From NCBI GenBank assembly GCA_023374045.1, contig CM041780.1, forward strand, positions 30,932,337-30,996,336: a stretch of 64,000 nucleotides of DNA, read 5' to 3'. The position numbers were made by a program, and so were the translations under genes. The notes beneath the pieces are model-generated. The model saw only the letters and a list, made by a program, of their open reading frames with translations, was not told the DNA's origin and did not search any database. Positions 34,290 through 47,842 of this stretch are shown here, piece by piece (the first letter of the stretch is position 1; each line of letters opens with the position of its first letter). The stretch is from Limonium bicolor. Taxonomy: Eukaryota > Streptophyta > Magnoliopsida > Caryophyllales > Plumbaginaceae.

Positions 34290-37200
34290 TGTAACACCCC
34301 ATCCAACAACAAATACATAACAACAATCTGCATGGGAATACACATCATCAATAACTTAACTCGTTGGTGTTACACGCCGTTAGCCACCCACGTGGCTAAC
34401 AAGGCTAATCCATATACATTGTACCGGTCTGATGGGCTAAATTCCCGAGCAACTACACATTATTATCCCTTTCCATTAACAACAACAACATACACCTTTC
34501 AACTATACCGAGTATTTATAAACTGATGCCGACAACAATTTCGGTCTTACTACACCTACTGTATATGTACACTTAGATGATTACCCATGTACAATGTCTA
34601 GCCCGTCCTACTCTCGAACGGCTTCCAGCTCTCTGTACCTGAAATAGGAAAAGGAGAGAAAGGGTGGCCCCCAAGGGGCTCAGCACCTTTGCTGGTATGG
34701 TAATCCCGCAGCCCACATGCTACCGGGCCACGCACAACTACTTGTCGTCTTAGCATGCGGTTGATTATATTTAAATCATGCATGTAACAGTGAACACACA
34801 TCACATAACATTCGCCTCAACGGGCTCAACAAACGGATAATATATCCTTACTTAATAAGTCACTCATGGTATTCATCATCCCTAGAGTGTTCCTCCTCTA
34901 ATGGAGCTACTTCCTTAATAGACGACACATACCCGCAAATCGGGTTATCCTTAAACGCCTCTTATCACAAACTGGGAATCATATCCATGATCCACACACT
35001 CCACATTATACAACCTACAACATACACTACATACAACACTTAACAACACTTTGCACGTTTTCACGTGTACAACATAATACCGCAATAGATATTGCATCAC
35101 AACAAAAATACATAACATAACGGGAGTGGTTCTCTTAGGAACCGACCCAAACATTGTTTATACACTGGTGAGCCTAGAGAATGTTGCCAGTCTCATGATA
35201 AGCTCGTTATACAATAACAACAACACTCATTACCGTCCTAATAGTTGGACGAGTAACTTAAGTTAAGGCGGTTCGGGTTTGGAGGCCCGAACACACCACA
35301 CAAACACATGTTCCCCCTAAACCGATCATAAGTCAGAATAGCTAAGCTTTGGAATAAGCTAATGGGAGATCATAACCCGTGAGGGAAACAACCATAACAA
35401 AGAGAAGGGTAAGGCTAGGAAGGATACCCTCTCCCAAACAACGCGCGACCGGCCAAACCGGATTCCTCACTACTGTTAGTACATACTTACTTTAGATATT
35501 AGTTAGAACCCCACTATGGAGTCTATCACATCTACACATCATACAGTATTACAACTGTGTTAGACACACAAGGGAGATCCCTACATTCACATACACATAT
35601 CACACATTTAACACACGCATAGCCGTGGTTAGTACGTCCCATAGTTCGGGTCGTTTGCTCCGAATACCAACTCTCATGTGATCCTAGACTCAGTTAACTA
35701 AGGTTAACACTTCTGAGGTTAAATGGTATCGGAGTTGAAACGCCATATAAATGAATTACTATAAACTCATTACATGTCTTATCTTACAACTGGCAAACAC
35801 AGAAAACACATTGGCATACAAGCCGGTGTAATCCGGTAGGACACAGGTTGCAAGAAAACCATACCTGTCACCGGAGTCCACTTTATCATGTCCTTTTAGG
35901 TTCCTCGAACAAATCCCGTACAACTGGTAACATCACAATTACTTTTATTAATATTGGGGTAACATGTTTGCTTAACGTTTAAAGCGCCCATAGTTTACCC
36001 CGTCATTCCCGTTACACGTAACTTACTCTTGTGATATTAAGTTTACAACTCTCACATCAAACCCAACACTTGTTTACACATTTATTACAACTTTTCACCC
36101 ACTTTATTGTCATTAAAACTCACCTAACATGTCCTTAACAACCTCATAACATCATTAACCATCAATCCCCATCATTACACATCATTTCCATACCTTAAAC
36201 AATGTTTTTGGTCCATACAGCGCCTTGTCCGAACTTGTGTCCGGACTTCCCAAGTTCGGACACCGTTCGAGACTCTATGGGTGCAAATTGGTGAATGTCC
36301 GAACTTGCGTCCGGACTTCCCAAGTTCGGACGCTGTTCGAGGCCAAACCAGAGAAATAAATAGGTGTGTCCGAACTTCCAATGTTCGGACGGTAGTTCGG
36401 ACGCTGTTCGAAGATCAGAATATTCACGCGCACACAGGCACGTCCGAACGTCCACATTCGGACGGTAGTTCGGACAGCCAAGAACTTCACTTTCCAAGTT
36501 TTATTTCATCTATTCTCTTCATCCATTGACTACCCAAGATTCATACATGAACTTAGGCATATTCTAATACTAGAATATCACTTTGATTCACCTTAAAACA
36601 TTGTCCAACTTGTTACTCAATCTTCTTATCAAATCTCTTAACACTTGTAACATTTCCTTTTTGTTTTCCAAGTGGTGTTTCACCTTAAATGACCACTACA
36701 CTAAAATGCTCCTCACCTTCATAACATCATCTCCCAAGCATCCTCTTACTAACCAAATCCTCTTTTCCACTCACACTTCTTTCTTGTTTCCTTATAAACC
36801 GGTAAGGCATTTCTTTCCTTGTCAACTACTAAACAATATACCAACATTGAAATGAGTATATAAGCTTTATGCTTCATCTCATTGTAAACCCTAGGTTTAC
36901 ATTATTTCAAAAACACTAATGTAGTTGTTTTACCTTGATCTTTGAAGGGAGTTTGAATATCTATGAAGAGAGGACTCCACCTAGTCCTTGAAAGATTCAA
37001 ATGGAGCTAGAACAAAGCAACACAATGAGCACCATTAGTGGTGATTTTCGGACAACAACAAAACATGGAGGAAACTTGATTTTTCTTTGAGTTTCCTTAC
37101 CTTGGAGCAAAGGAGAACAATAATATGTGAAAAGGTGAGCTCAAGCTCCTCCCATGGAGATTCCTATTGGCACCAAAATGGAGCTCTTGGAATTTTGAAA

Positions 37201-38218
37201 GGATAGAATTGAAGAGCTTGATGAGACAAAGAGAATGGTGGTGTTTGTTTTTGATTTAGTTAAGTGAGCAAGGTTTTACATGTGGTCAAAGATGGACTTC
37301 CATGGTGGTATTGTGTATTACCGAGAGAGAACAGCAAGAAGGGAGGGAGAAGAGATTGGAACCGTGTGAAATGAAGAAAGGAATGAGAGAAATGAGATAA
37401 GTTTACTTTTTGGAAGATATTTGTACTTAAAAAGCAAATAGTAACTATATTAGTCATCTTTATTTCTTTAACAAGTTAACAAGTGAGTGGTGAGTCACCA
37501 AACTTAAGAAAACCGGCCCCCTTTATTACATAAGGGTATTATAGTCTTTGTTGGTCAATTTAATTACTTATAACATCATATGTTACAAACTAGCTTATAA
37601 AATCACTATTCACTAAAACAAGGCACATAGAAGTGAAATTTTTGATTTCCCATTGATATAGCCACCCAAATGTGATACTATATAGTACACATGTTAATTA
37701 AAGAGTAATGATGGACATTTAGCCATTCAAAACTCATTTACAAGACAATTTTTCAAAAACGTGCTTTAAGACTCCTTAAAGCACATTTTGTGTTTTAACT
37801 TGTTTCCAAGCTTGGTTTTCTTTGGTAATTGATTTAATATGTTCATTAACATATTTATAAGGTATAGGTATGACCGTTAGGTCTTATACAAATTTATTCC
37901 AAGCTTAGAGCACATTTTGCTCTTATTGACTTTAAGGTATTTCCTTGTGTTTTATTTGGTTTAACTGTCCACCAAGGTTTCCTAAGGACTTATTTAGCCT
38001 TATTAAATCATAATTGAATATTATTAAGTCTTGGTAGGCTCTTTGGGTCCTAACCAAGTTCACTCATAGCTTAGAGCATGTTTTTGCTCAAACTGTGTCT
38101 TAATGTTTTATTGCATTTACTATGGTCTAAATTGTCCACTGATGTTACTAAGGCACTTTTAGCCTTTACATACCATAGTTTGATATTTAAACCACATATC
38201 AAGGTTTGGGGTATTTCA
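34290..38218 (-). repeat. Array B LTR 2 (middle)
   Basis: 3929 bp. It serves as 3' LTR of one unit and 5' LTR of the other. The first 70 bases carry small differences from LTRs 1 and 3 (CATGGG for CAGCGG and short deletions). Hairpin cluster at 36227-36480. No gene. Confidence 0.95.
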
Positions 38219-41200
38219 ATCTACCCCCCTTAAAAGAACTTCGTCCTCGAAGTTCACACTTTCCACACATCATTAGATTTGAACACAGAAATCACTTGGA
38301 AATAAACTTCCATAACCAAACACACTTTACATCACAACCTCGGACTTAATGGTCCGGGCAACACATTCACATCCACACATAACATAACATATCCACATGA
38401 TAACCTCGGACTCTTTGGTCCGGGTATCTTAACAACACTTACACATACATAACAACCCCTTGGACTCACCGGTCTTGGGTAACATCACAACATTTGGACA
38501 CATAGGTCCCCATAACATAACAGTCTTCAGACACTTAGGTCTATGTAACACAACACATTTAGACTCATAGGTCTCAATAGCATACACTTTTAGGAGATCA
38601 AAGTCAAAATAACATTTATTACACATACCACACAACATGTCATAGCATGTATAACAATCAAAAATATCTTTTACATACACACTGTGATCCCGCAGATCCC
38701 GGTCGCGATGGACACCTTCCGTCCCCGTGCCTTTGGGAGATTAAAACAATCACATAAATTTGAAATTTTTCCTTGTGAGGTTAAGTAAGAAGACTTTAAT
38801 TATGCAAAGTATCCATCAACGTTTTATAAATACCAATTGAAAATCCTTTTGAAAACACACACAACTCCAAGTCCAACTTAAGCTCTTTGCTTCTTTTATT
38901 AGCGTGGTTATTTGTGACCACTTATAGGGAGTTTCAAGAGTCATCCAACCCTGATGTGATCAGCATCAGTGTTGAACTATCCTTCCACCCCAATTTGTGT
39001 TCGGCTTCCCTTGATCGCATGCAAATCAAGTTCCACCTCCCACTTCATTTTCAAGCATCAAGTAAATCACTCATTTCCAATTTTCTATCTTTTTAATCAT
39101 TCTAATCATGATCATACATCTTCAAAAGATAGAACTCCGTCTATCAGTTACCTCCATTCACTTTAATCCTGTTGCCTAGGGAATCTTATTCTCACTAGGT
39201 TCTATGTCGGTATCATACCCTTTCATGAATCACTATATAGTATATATATACATATATATTTTATCAAAATACAACACACCATTTCACATTTATACACTGT
39301 CGGGGTTTTAGTTCCCCAGGAGTTTCTCTACTCCCCACACTTGTACTATCACACACCACTGTTAATAAATCAACACACTTATCACAATGGTATTCGCATC
39401 TTCTGTGCGCAATTACCACAATTAAACCATGAATGAATGTGTATGTTTACGTAACACACACACCAATCATCAAAACAATAATATAATTTTGTGCTATGCA
39501 CAATATAAATCACATACACTACGTACACTTGTACGGTAATATACACTAAGTGGTTTTGCGCTCTACCCCCCTTAAAAGGGATTACGACCACGTAATCAAT
39601 CACTAAACATTGGCTTAAATGTTCTACCGTCGTGAAGTGTTTTAGCTTCCACGCGGTCTATTACACAATGGATTCTGATTAGAGGATCTTAACCATATTG
39701 GCGGTTTAGTTCCTAAACCAAGAATTCTCATTGGAGTTTGTTTAAACTCTTAGTCGGTTTCGATTCTGGCCTGTTAGGCTTCTAGGCGTTAATAATTAGC
39801 CATTCACTCGTGTTCACCATGTACATTCACATTGAATCACTGGCTCACTAGTTTCTGCTGCGAAACTCTAATAACTGTAGAGCTTAATTGCTCCATTTGT
39901 TATTCTTACTGCATTGTATATCCCCAATTGTCACCTTCATCTTGGTAACAATGGTTGCTCAACCGACGCGTGGTATCTCTTACCGTTAGCGAATTCGGTG
40001 AGTTATAAACTTTCTATCTACTTCCATAACGATTTACTATGTATACAGCTATGTATTTCACAACGATTGACTTGTTCCCTTCCGACTTACTGTCGGTCGA
40101 GATTGAGCTACTACCTAGTGTGTAGTGCTCTCTCAGCTATTTACAACATTTGGGGTATATTCCATACCGATATTTGGCAGCTAGTGCTACTGTAGTCACT
40201 TACTGTTAATCATGTCTCCACATTTGGTTTTGTACAAGCACTTTTTTTTCATTGGTGCGGTCTTGCATTTCCTATGCATCGGCCATTATAACATTATTGC
40301 TCCACAACTAACATGTTTCCAATTCCTAGCTATCCCACTCGATCATTACTGCGCAAGTGCAATACCAAAACACTCAGTCATACAGAGTGCAGAGGCATAA
40401 ACTCTTGACAGTAAATCCCTTATGTGATTCGCCATGGAATTCACACTGAGTTCCTTATCACACAGTACCTACCACTGGCTTATTGCCCAGTCTATTTAAC
40501 ATCGCTTACCTTGCATCTCCACTGAGTTTAACTCATAACTGGTCTTATCTGTTACATTATCGTTTAACAACATTTATACAGCGGTCGCTTACTGCGCACC
40601 GTGCTTATTGTATAACACTAACTTACATGGTATTTACTGTCACATTAACTTCCACGCATATACCTACATCACTCGTATTATGGTTTGTCATTCTTTTGGA
40701 TGACTACTGAATACTCCTGGAGCGTTGCTCACTCGAGTCTCAAACCGATGTTATTTAGCTCGGTGTTTCACTTTATACACACATGTTACTAAGCTAACTG
40801 CTCTCTTTCAATAACAATATCGTCCATCCTTAACGTACTTCTTGAACTTGATTCACATAACTACCGCTCCTGCGGTCTCACAATATCGAGAGGTATCCCC
40901 ACTCTTAATGCAGTGGTTCGTTCTCCACTCTATTCACTTATATAACATAAACTTCTGCAATCAATTTAACTTATATAACATATCTTGCTTATGGCTTATA
41001 AGTCTTATTTGCCTTGAGCTGGGCTCATTGTAGGCTGTCCCACACATGTACTTCTTTGTACAACATTACATAGTTTGGATATTATACTGAGCTCCATGAC
41101 AAGGTCGTTGTATTCCGTTTCCTTTCATGGGATGCCCCTTAGGATTGTCAGTCCGTCTCTGACAACTTATGTCTAAACTGTGTTTAGTTTCAACCCTCGT

Positions 41201-43129
41201 GTTTTTGTCAGGTCATTTCCTGCAACAACTGTTGATGCAAACACCCTTCAAGGATTGCTCCTGGGTGTTGCTAAGTTATGCCTTTACATCTAGTTCACAC
41301 TTATTGGTACATTCCGTTAGCCACGCCGTTTGCGTTCTTAACTGGCTTATTATCTCCTTCTATGAAGATCAACATTTCCTGGTAGTGTAGGTTCTCATTC
41401 TGGGAGTTTCATCCCATTCTTTGCACACTAATGTGTCCACATTAGGCATCTGCTTAGCCATGGACAGGCTGGGTCACCATTCCAGCTATCATGTTTATCC
41501 TTGAGGATCCTTAAGACGTATACGATGTCTTTACATTACAGTTAGTGCACTTCGCACTTCCTGACTCTTTAAACATTCCCTTGAAAGGAATTCACTAATT
41601 CCTTTAGTCTCGTTAACTTAACTGAGTTCCTTCACTTCAACCATTCGTTGTAATTCTTAGCTCTTGTTTGACTTATACTGCTGACCGTAGTACGGAGTCG
41701 ACTACTTCCCGTGTTTCGGACTCTACTTGTATACATATGTGGGGTACCATACTGATACATTACTACTTACCTAACTAACCCATAAGTAGGTCTGTTAGGC
41801 CCACAAGCTCCTATCGGAGTGCGGTCGTCCCACATTACAGTTGGTACACTCGTAGTGTCCGTCACACGCCTAGGTGAAGTATTATGTTGTCAACTCCCTT
41901 ATATTGTCCCGTGACAATATTCATTCCGTGCTTCCCGAATTTAATCGAGGGAAAGTTTATCCATTGTTGAATTCTTATCAACTGCCCTTGGTTTTACTGG
42001 TTTGGTTTAGAAGAAGGTTAGAAAGAAGTATTGGTTTGAAAGAAAATCTGGTTTTGAAAAGGAAAGAGTTTGAGTAAATCTGAGTTTGAAAGAAAATTTT
42101 CATGGTTTCACAACATCTTCTTACCTTAACCAAGTCTAGCTTCTTGCTGACTGGTGTACTTACAATTACAGGGGTTAGGCTAACAGGCCCTTCCACTGTT
42201 ATGACGATCACATTTAACTTTATGGTACCTTACCAAGTACTTTGTAGTGGTTATAAATTTCCCGAACAGCCCTGTTATAGCAGCACTTGCTATAGCAAGT
42301 GTGCCATGCTAACTGGCTATCGGTTAAGCACACATAGTGGTTGCGGTATTGTTTTTACCCGCACTGTCATCAGTGGCCTTGTTGGCCCTCACTGATCTTA
42401 CTGTCTTGATAATAACTCCTCTAGGTGACTTCTCACTGTCTTCACATGATAATCATTAACTAGGGTGTTTCCCATTCTGGGAGACCCCTTTTTCTTTTAT
42501 TGCTTCCTCTTCGTAGCCCGTTCCACCCATTTGTTGTGGTTACTGAGACTGGTCTCTTGTTTGGGCACTACGTTGTAGTTCCTTTGTCGGTTGGTATACC
42601 GTTGGTGTATTATTTATCAATTGTGGTCCCGTAGACACTCGTCTTGGGTTTTATTAATCCACTTCTTGCCTGTTGCACGGTCGGTGCGTTGCAAGCTGGT
42701 TATTCTCGACTGCTCGGCATGTCGACCCAGGTTGCCGGAAATTCTATTCTCTTGTACACAGATTCTTCACTCTTCGCTATGAAATGCGGTTAACATTGTT
42801 CAGATGGAAACCGTCTCCGGGATTCCCAGTTTTCGGGATCTACCGTATGACAGGTTCTCCGTACTCACAGTGGTACTTAATAACAGCCAGATCAGGTATT
42901 CCCGAGTAAGAGAGGACTTCCATCTCTCTGGCGTTGTTTCCCAAGTTATAAAACAGGGATTGTGGAGGGCGGGAAGGATATTGTAGGTTTCCAGTACACT
43001 GGTAATACCTAACTAGCGTATCTCTCACGCTATCACTCAACCCTTAACCCAAAGTACTAAAATCCTATATTACTTCCTAAGCTCGGTAATTCAGTCATCA
43101 GAGCGATACTTCGCTCTGATACCACTTTT
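38219..43129 (-). mobile_element. Array B interior 2, non-coding
   Basis: Collinear with interior 1, 4911 bp. The GCACTTGC stem is intact here (42284-42301, loop TATA). Internal polypurine module 39562-39597; terminal module from 38220; primer site at the right end. No gag-pol is readable. Confidence 0.85.
43097..43124 (-). promoter_or_regulatory. Primer binding site in hairpin (B, interior 2)
   Basis: Same as 34257-34284: TGGTATCAGAGC on the minus strand, arms ATCAGAGCGA and TCGCTCTGAT. Confidence 0.92.
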
Positions 43130-46100
43130 TGTAACACCCCATCCAACAACAAATACATAACAACAATCTGCAGCGGAATACACACCTCATCAAATAACTT
43201 AACTCGTTGGTGTTACACGCCGTTAGCCACCCACGTGGCTAACAAGGCTAATCCATATACATTGTACCGGTCTGATGGGCTAAATTCCCGAGCAACTACA
43301 CATTATTATCCCTTTCCATTAACAACAACAACAACATACACCTTTCAACTATACCGAGTATTTATAAACTGATGCCGACAACAATTTCGGTCTTACTACA
43401 CCTACTGTATATGTACACTTAGATGATTACCCATGTACAATGTCTAGCCCGTCCTACTCTCGAACGGCTTCCAGCTCTCTGTACCTGAAATAGGAAAAGG
43501 AGAGAAAGGGTGGCCCCCAAGGGGCTCAGCACCTTTGCTGGTATGGTAATCCCGCAGCCCACATGCTACCGGGCCACGCACAACTACTTGTCGTCTTAGC
43601 ATGCGGTTGATTATATTTAAATCATGCATGTAACAGTGAACACACATCACATAACATTCGCCTCAACGGGCTCAACAAACGGATAATATCCTTACTTAAT
43701 AAGTCACTCATGGTATTCATCATCCCTAGAGTGTTCCTCCTCTAATGGAGCTACTTCCTTAATAGACGACACATACCCTTAAATCGGGTTATCCTTAAAC
43801 GCCTCTTATCACAAACTGGGAATCTTATCCATGATCCACACACTCCACATTATACAACCTACAACATACACTACATACAACACTTAACAACACTTTGCAC
43901 GTTTTCACGTGTACAACATAATACCGCAATAGATATTGCATCACAACAAAAATACATAACATAACGGGAGTGGTTCTCTTAGGAACCGACCCAAACATTG
44001 TTTATACACTGGTGAGCCTAGAGAATGTTGCCAGTCTCATGATAAGCTCGTTATACAATAACACAACACTCATTACCGTCCTAATAGTTGGACGAGTAAC
44101 TTAAGTTAAGGCGGTTCGGGTTTGGAGGCCCGAACACACCACACAAACCATGTTCCCCCTAAACCGATCATAAGTCAGAATAGCTAAGCTTTGGAATAAG
44201 CTAATGGGAGATCATAACCCGTGAGGGAAACAACCATAACAAAGAGAAGGGTAAGGCTAGGAAGGATACCCTCTCCCAAACAACGCGCGACCGGCCAAAC
44301 CGGATTCCTCACTACTGTTAGTACATACTTACTTTAGATATTAGTTAGAACCCCACTATGGAGTCTATCACATCTACACATCATACAGTATTACAACTGT
44401 GTTAGACACACAAGGGAGATCCCTACATTCACATACACATATCACACATTTAACACACGCATAGCCGTGGTTAGTACGTCCCATAGTTCGGGTCGTTTGC
44501 TCCGAATACCAACTCTCATGTGATCCTAGACTCAGTTAACTAAGGTTAACACTTCTGAGGTTAAATGGTATCGGAGTTGAAACGCCATATAAATGAATTA
44601 CTGTAAACTCATTACATGTCTTATCTTAACACGGCAAACACACAGAAAAACACATTGGCATACAAGCCGGTGTAATCCGGTAGGACACAGGTTGCAAGAA
44701 AACCATACCTGTCACCGGAGTCCACTTTATCATGTCCTTTTAGGTTCCTCGAACAAATCCCGTACAACTGGTAACATCACAATTACTTTTATTAATATTG
44801 GGGTAACATGTTTGCTTAACGTTTAAAGCGCCCATAGTTTACCCCGTCATTCCCGTTACACGTAACTTACTCTTGTGATATTAAGTTTACAACTCTCACA
44901 TCAAACCCAACACTTGTTTACACATTTTATTACAACTTTTCACCCACTTTATTGTCATTAAAACTCACCTAACATGTCCTTAACAACCTCATAACATCAT
45001 TAACCATCAATCCCCATCATTACACATCATTTCCATACCTTAAACAATGTTTTTGGTCCATACAGCGCCTTGTCCGAACTTGTGTCCGGACTTCCCAAGT
45101 TCGGACACCGTTCGAGACTCTATGGGTGCAAATTGGTGAATGTCCGAACTTGCGTCCGGACTTCCCAAGTTCGGACGCTGTTCGAGGCCAAACCAGAGAA
45201 ATAAATAGGTGTGTCCGAACTTCCAATGTTCGGACGGTAGTTCGGACGCTGTTCGAAGATCAGAATATTCACGCGCACACAGGCACGTCCGAACGTCCAC
45301 ATTCGGACGGTAGTTCGGACAGCCAAGAACTTCACTTTCCAAGTTTTATTTCATCTATTCTCTTCATCCATTGACTACCCAAGATTCATACATGAACTTA
45401 GGCATATTCTAATACTAGAATATCACTTTGATTCACCTTAAAACATTGTCCAACTTGTTACTCTACTCATCTTCTTATCAACTCTTAACACTTGTAACAT
45501 TTCCTTTTTGTTTTCCAAGTGGTGTTTCACCTTAAATGACCACTACACTAAAATGCTTCCTCACCTTCATAACATCATCTCCCAAGCATCTCCTCTTACT
45601 AACCAAATCCTCTTTTCCACTCACACTTCTTTCTTGTTTCCTTATAAACCGGTAAGGCATTTCTTTCCTTGTCAACTACTAAACAATATACCAACATTGA
45701 AATGAGTATATAAGCTTTATGCTTCATCTCATTGTAAACCCTAGGTTTACATTATTTCAAAACACTAATGTAGTTGTTTTACCTTGATCTTTGAAGGGAG
45801 TTTGAATATCTATGAAGAGAGGACTCCACCTAGTCCTTGAAAGATTCAAATGGAGCTAGAACAAAGCAACACAATGAGCACCATTAGTGGTGATTTTCGG
45901 ACAACAACAAAACGTGGAGGAAACTTGATTTTTCTTTGAGTTTCCTTACCTTAGAGCAAAGGAGAACAATAATATGTGAAAAGGTGAGCTCAAGCTCCTC
46001 CCATGGAGATTCCTCTTGGCACCAAAATGGAGCTCTTGGAATTTTGAAAGGATAGAATTGAAGAGCTTGATGAGACAAAGAGAATGGTGGTGTTTGTTTT

Positions 46101-47061
46101 TGATTTGGTTAAGTGAGCTAGGTTTTACATGTGGTCAAAGATGGACTTCCATGGTGGTATTGTGTATTACCGAGAGAGAACAGCAAGAAGGGAGGGAGAA
46201 GAGATTGGAACCGTGTGAAATGAAGAAAGGAATGAGAGAAATGAGATAAGTTTACTTTTTGGAAGATATTTGTAGTTAAAAAGCAAATAGTAACTATATT
46301 AGTCATCTTTATTTCTTTAACAAGTTAACAAGTGAGTGGTGAGTCACCAAACTTAAGAAAACCGGCCCCCTTTATTACATAAGGGTATTATAGTCTTTGT
46401 TGGTCAATTTAATTACTTATAACATCATATGTTACAAACTAGCTTATAAAAATCACTATTCACTAAAACAAGGCACATAGAAGTGAAATTTTGATTTCCC
46501 ATTGATATGCCACCCAAATGTGATCTATATAGTACACATGTTAATTAAAGAGTAATGATGGACATTTAGCCATTCAAACTCATTTACAAGACAATTTTTC
46601 AAAACGTGCTTTAAGACTCCTTAAAGCACATTTTGTGTTTTAACTTGTTTCCAAGCTTGGTTTTCTTTGGTAATTGATTTAATATGTTCATTAACATATT
46701 TATAAGGTATAGGTATGACCGTTAGGTCTTATACAAATTTATTCCAAGCTTAGAGCACATTTTGCTCTTATTGACTTTAAGGTATTTCCTTGTGTTTTAT
46801 TTGGTTTAACTGTCCCCAAGGTTTCCTAAGGACTTATTTAGCCTTATTAAATCATAATGAATATTATTAAGTCTTGGTAGGCTCTTTGGGTCCTAACCAA
46901 GTTCACTCATAGCTTAGAGCATGTTTTTGCTCAAACTGTGTCTTAATGTTTTATTGCATTTACTATGGTCTAAATTGTCACTGATGTTACTAAGGCACTT
47001 TTAGCCTTTACATACCATAGTTTTGATATTTAAACCACATATCAAGGTTTGGGGTATTTCA
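43130..47061 (-). repeat. Array B LTR 3 (5' LTR)
   Basis: 3932 bp, full length; ends GGGGTATTTCA at the junction with element A. In element sense this is the promoter-bearing 5' LTR. Hairpin cluster at 45071-45325. No gene. Confidence 0.95.
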
Positions 47062-47842
47062 GCCTCACCCCTCATAACTTAAAATAATGTTTATTAACCC
47101 AATGGAGCTAATACTCATTGGCTAGGGTTACCATGACCCGACAAAAATAACAATTCAGTTAGAGAACATCAGTTCTAATAAGAGAACGTTGACACTTATA
47201 AGGTATGGTCAAACACGAGAACTAAACAATTCTCAGGCCTCAGGATTTAGGAATCTAACTTACTCATTAATGGGTGTCCATTACGACGTTTGATTTATTT
47301 AAGCTGTGAATGTTTCACATAAATGTGTTGTTTGTTATCGTACTTCTTATTATTATTTGTATGAATAAACAATTGCATGTATACGACAAAGTAGTCGTGT
47401 GTAACCCTACTAGCTTGTGGGCTGCACGTTTTCTATACTAGCAATATGCTGAGCCCCTTGGGGCCTGTGATTTAAACTTTGCAGGTAGGTACCAAATGAG
47501 GACTCAACCTGAGAGTGGGAGCGGGTAGAGTACTTCGGGTTGCTTTTACATTTGCTACACGAGTTGTGCATGTACTCTCGTTTAGTATGTTGATGAGATG
47601 TTAGTATGATGTATTAGGATATGAGATACTCGGTATAAGTTGTGGTTTATGAATTGTAATGTTTTAGATGCTCAAGTAATTATCCGGTTAGTCAGACCGT
47701 GACGTGTAAGGGAATAGGCCTAGTTAGTCACATGGGTGACTAACGGCGGTAACACCAATTTAGTAGAACTTTTCCGCTGCGATGTTAATGAACGAGATGG
47801 ACTTAGGGCGACGATCAATGTATTTGGAGATGGGGTATTACA
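47062..47842 (+). repeat. Element A 5' LTR, second part
   Basis: Resumes the A LTR after B (CACCCCTCATAACTT) and ends GGGGTATTACA. It contains the LTR-end stem with arms GTTAGTCAC and GTGACTAAC (47723-47744). The downstream primer site at 47848-47859 reads TGGTATCAGAGT, with one mismatch to the usual site. Confidence 0.9.
47723..47744. other. Conserved LTR-end stem, A form
   Basis: Arms GTTAGTCAC and GTGACTAAC around ATGG. Compared with B and D, one base in each arm has changed together (C:G to T:A). Other A copies: 50768-50789 (last base changed) and 60416-60437 (intact). Confidence 0.75.

Larger units (their letters stand above)
25442..47061 (-). mobile_element. Array B: tandem LTR-interior-LTR-interior-LTR retrotransposon
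   Basis: Three LTRs (25442-29386, 34290-38218, 43130-47061) alternate with two interiors (29387-34289, 38219-43129); the repeat periods are 8848 and 8840 bp. The whole is flanked by one target-site duplication, so it entered as one element and grew by LTR-LTR unequal recombination or an equivalent process. The orientation is minus, with primer sites at 34273-34284 and 43113-43124. Copies are nearly identical by eye and differ mainly by one- or two-base indels. The interiors have no recognisable gag-pol. Confidence 0.95.
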
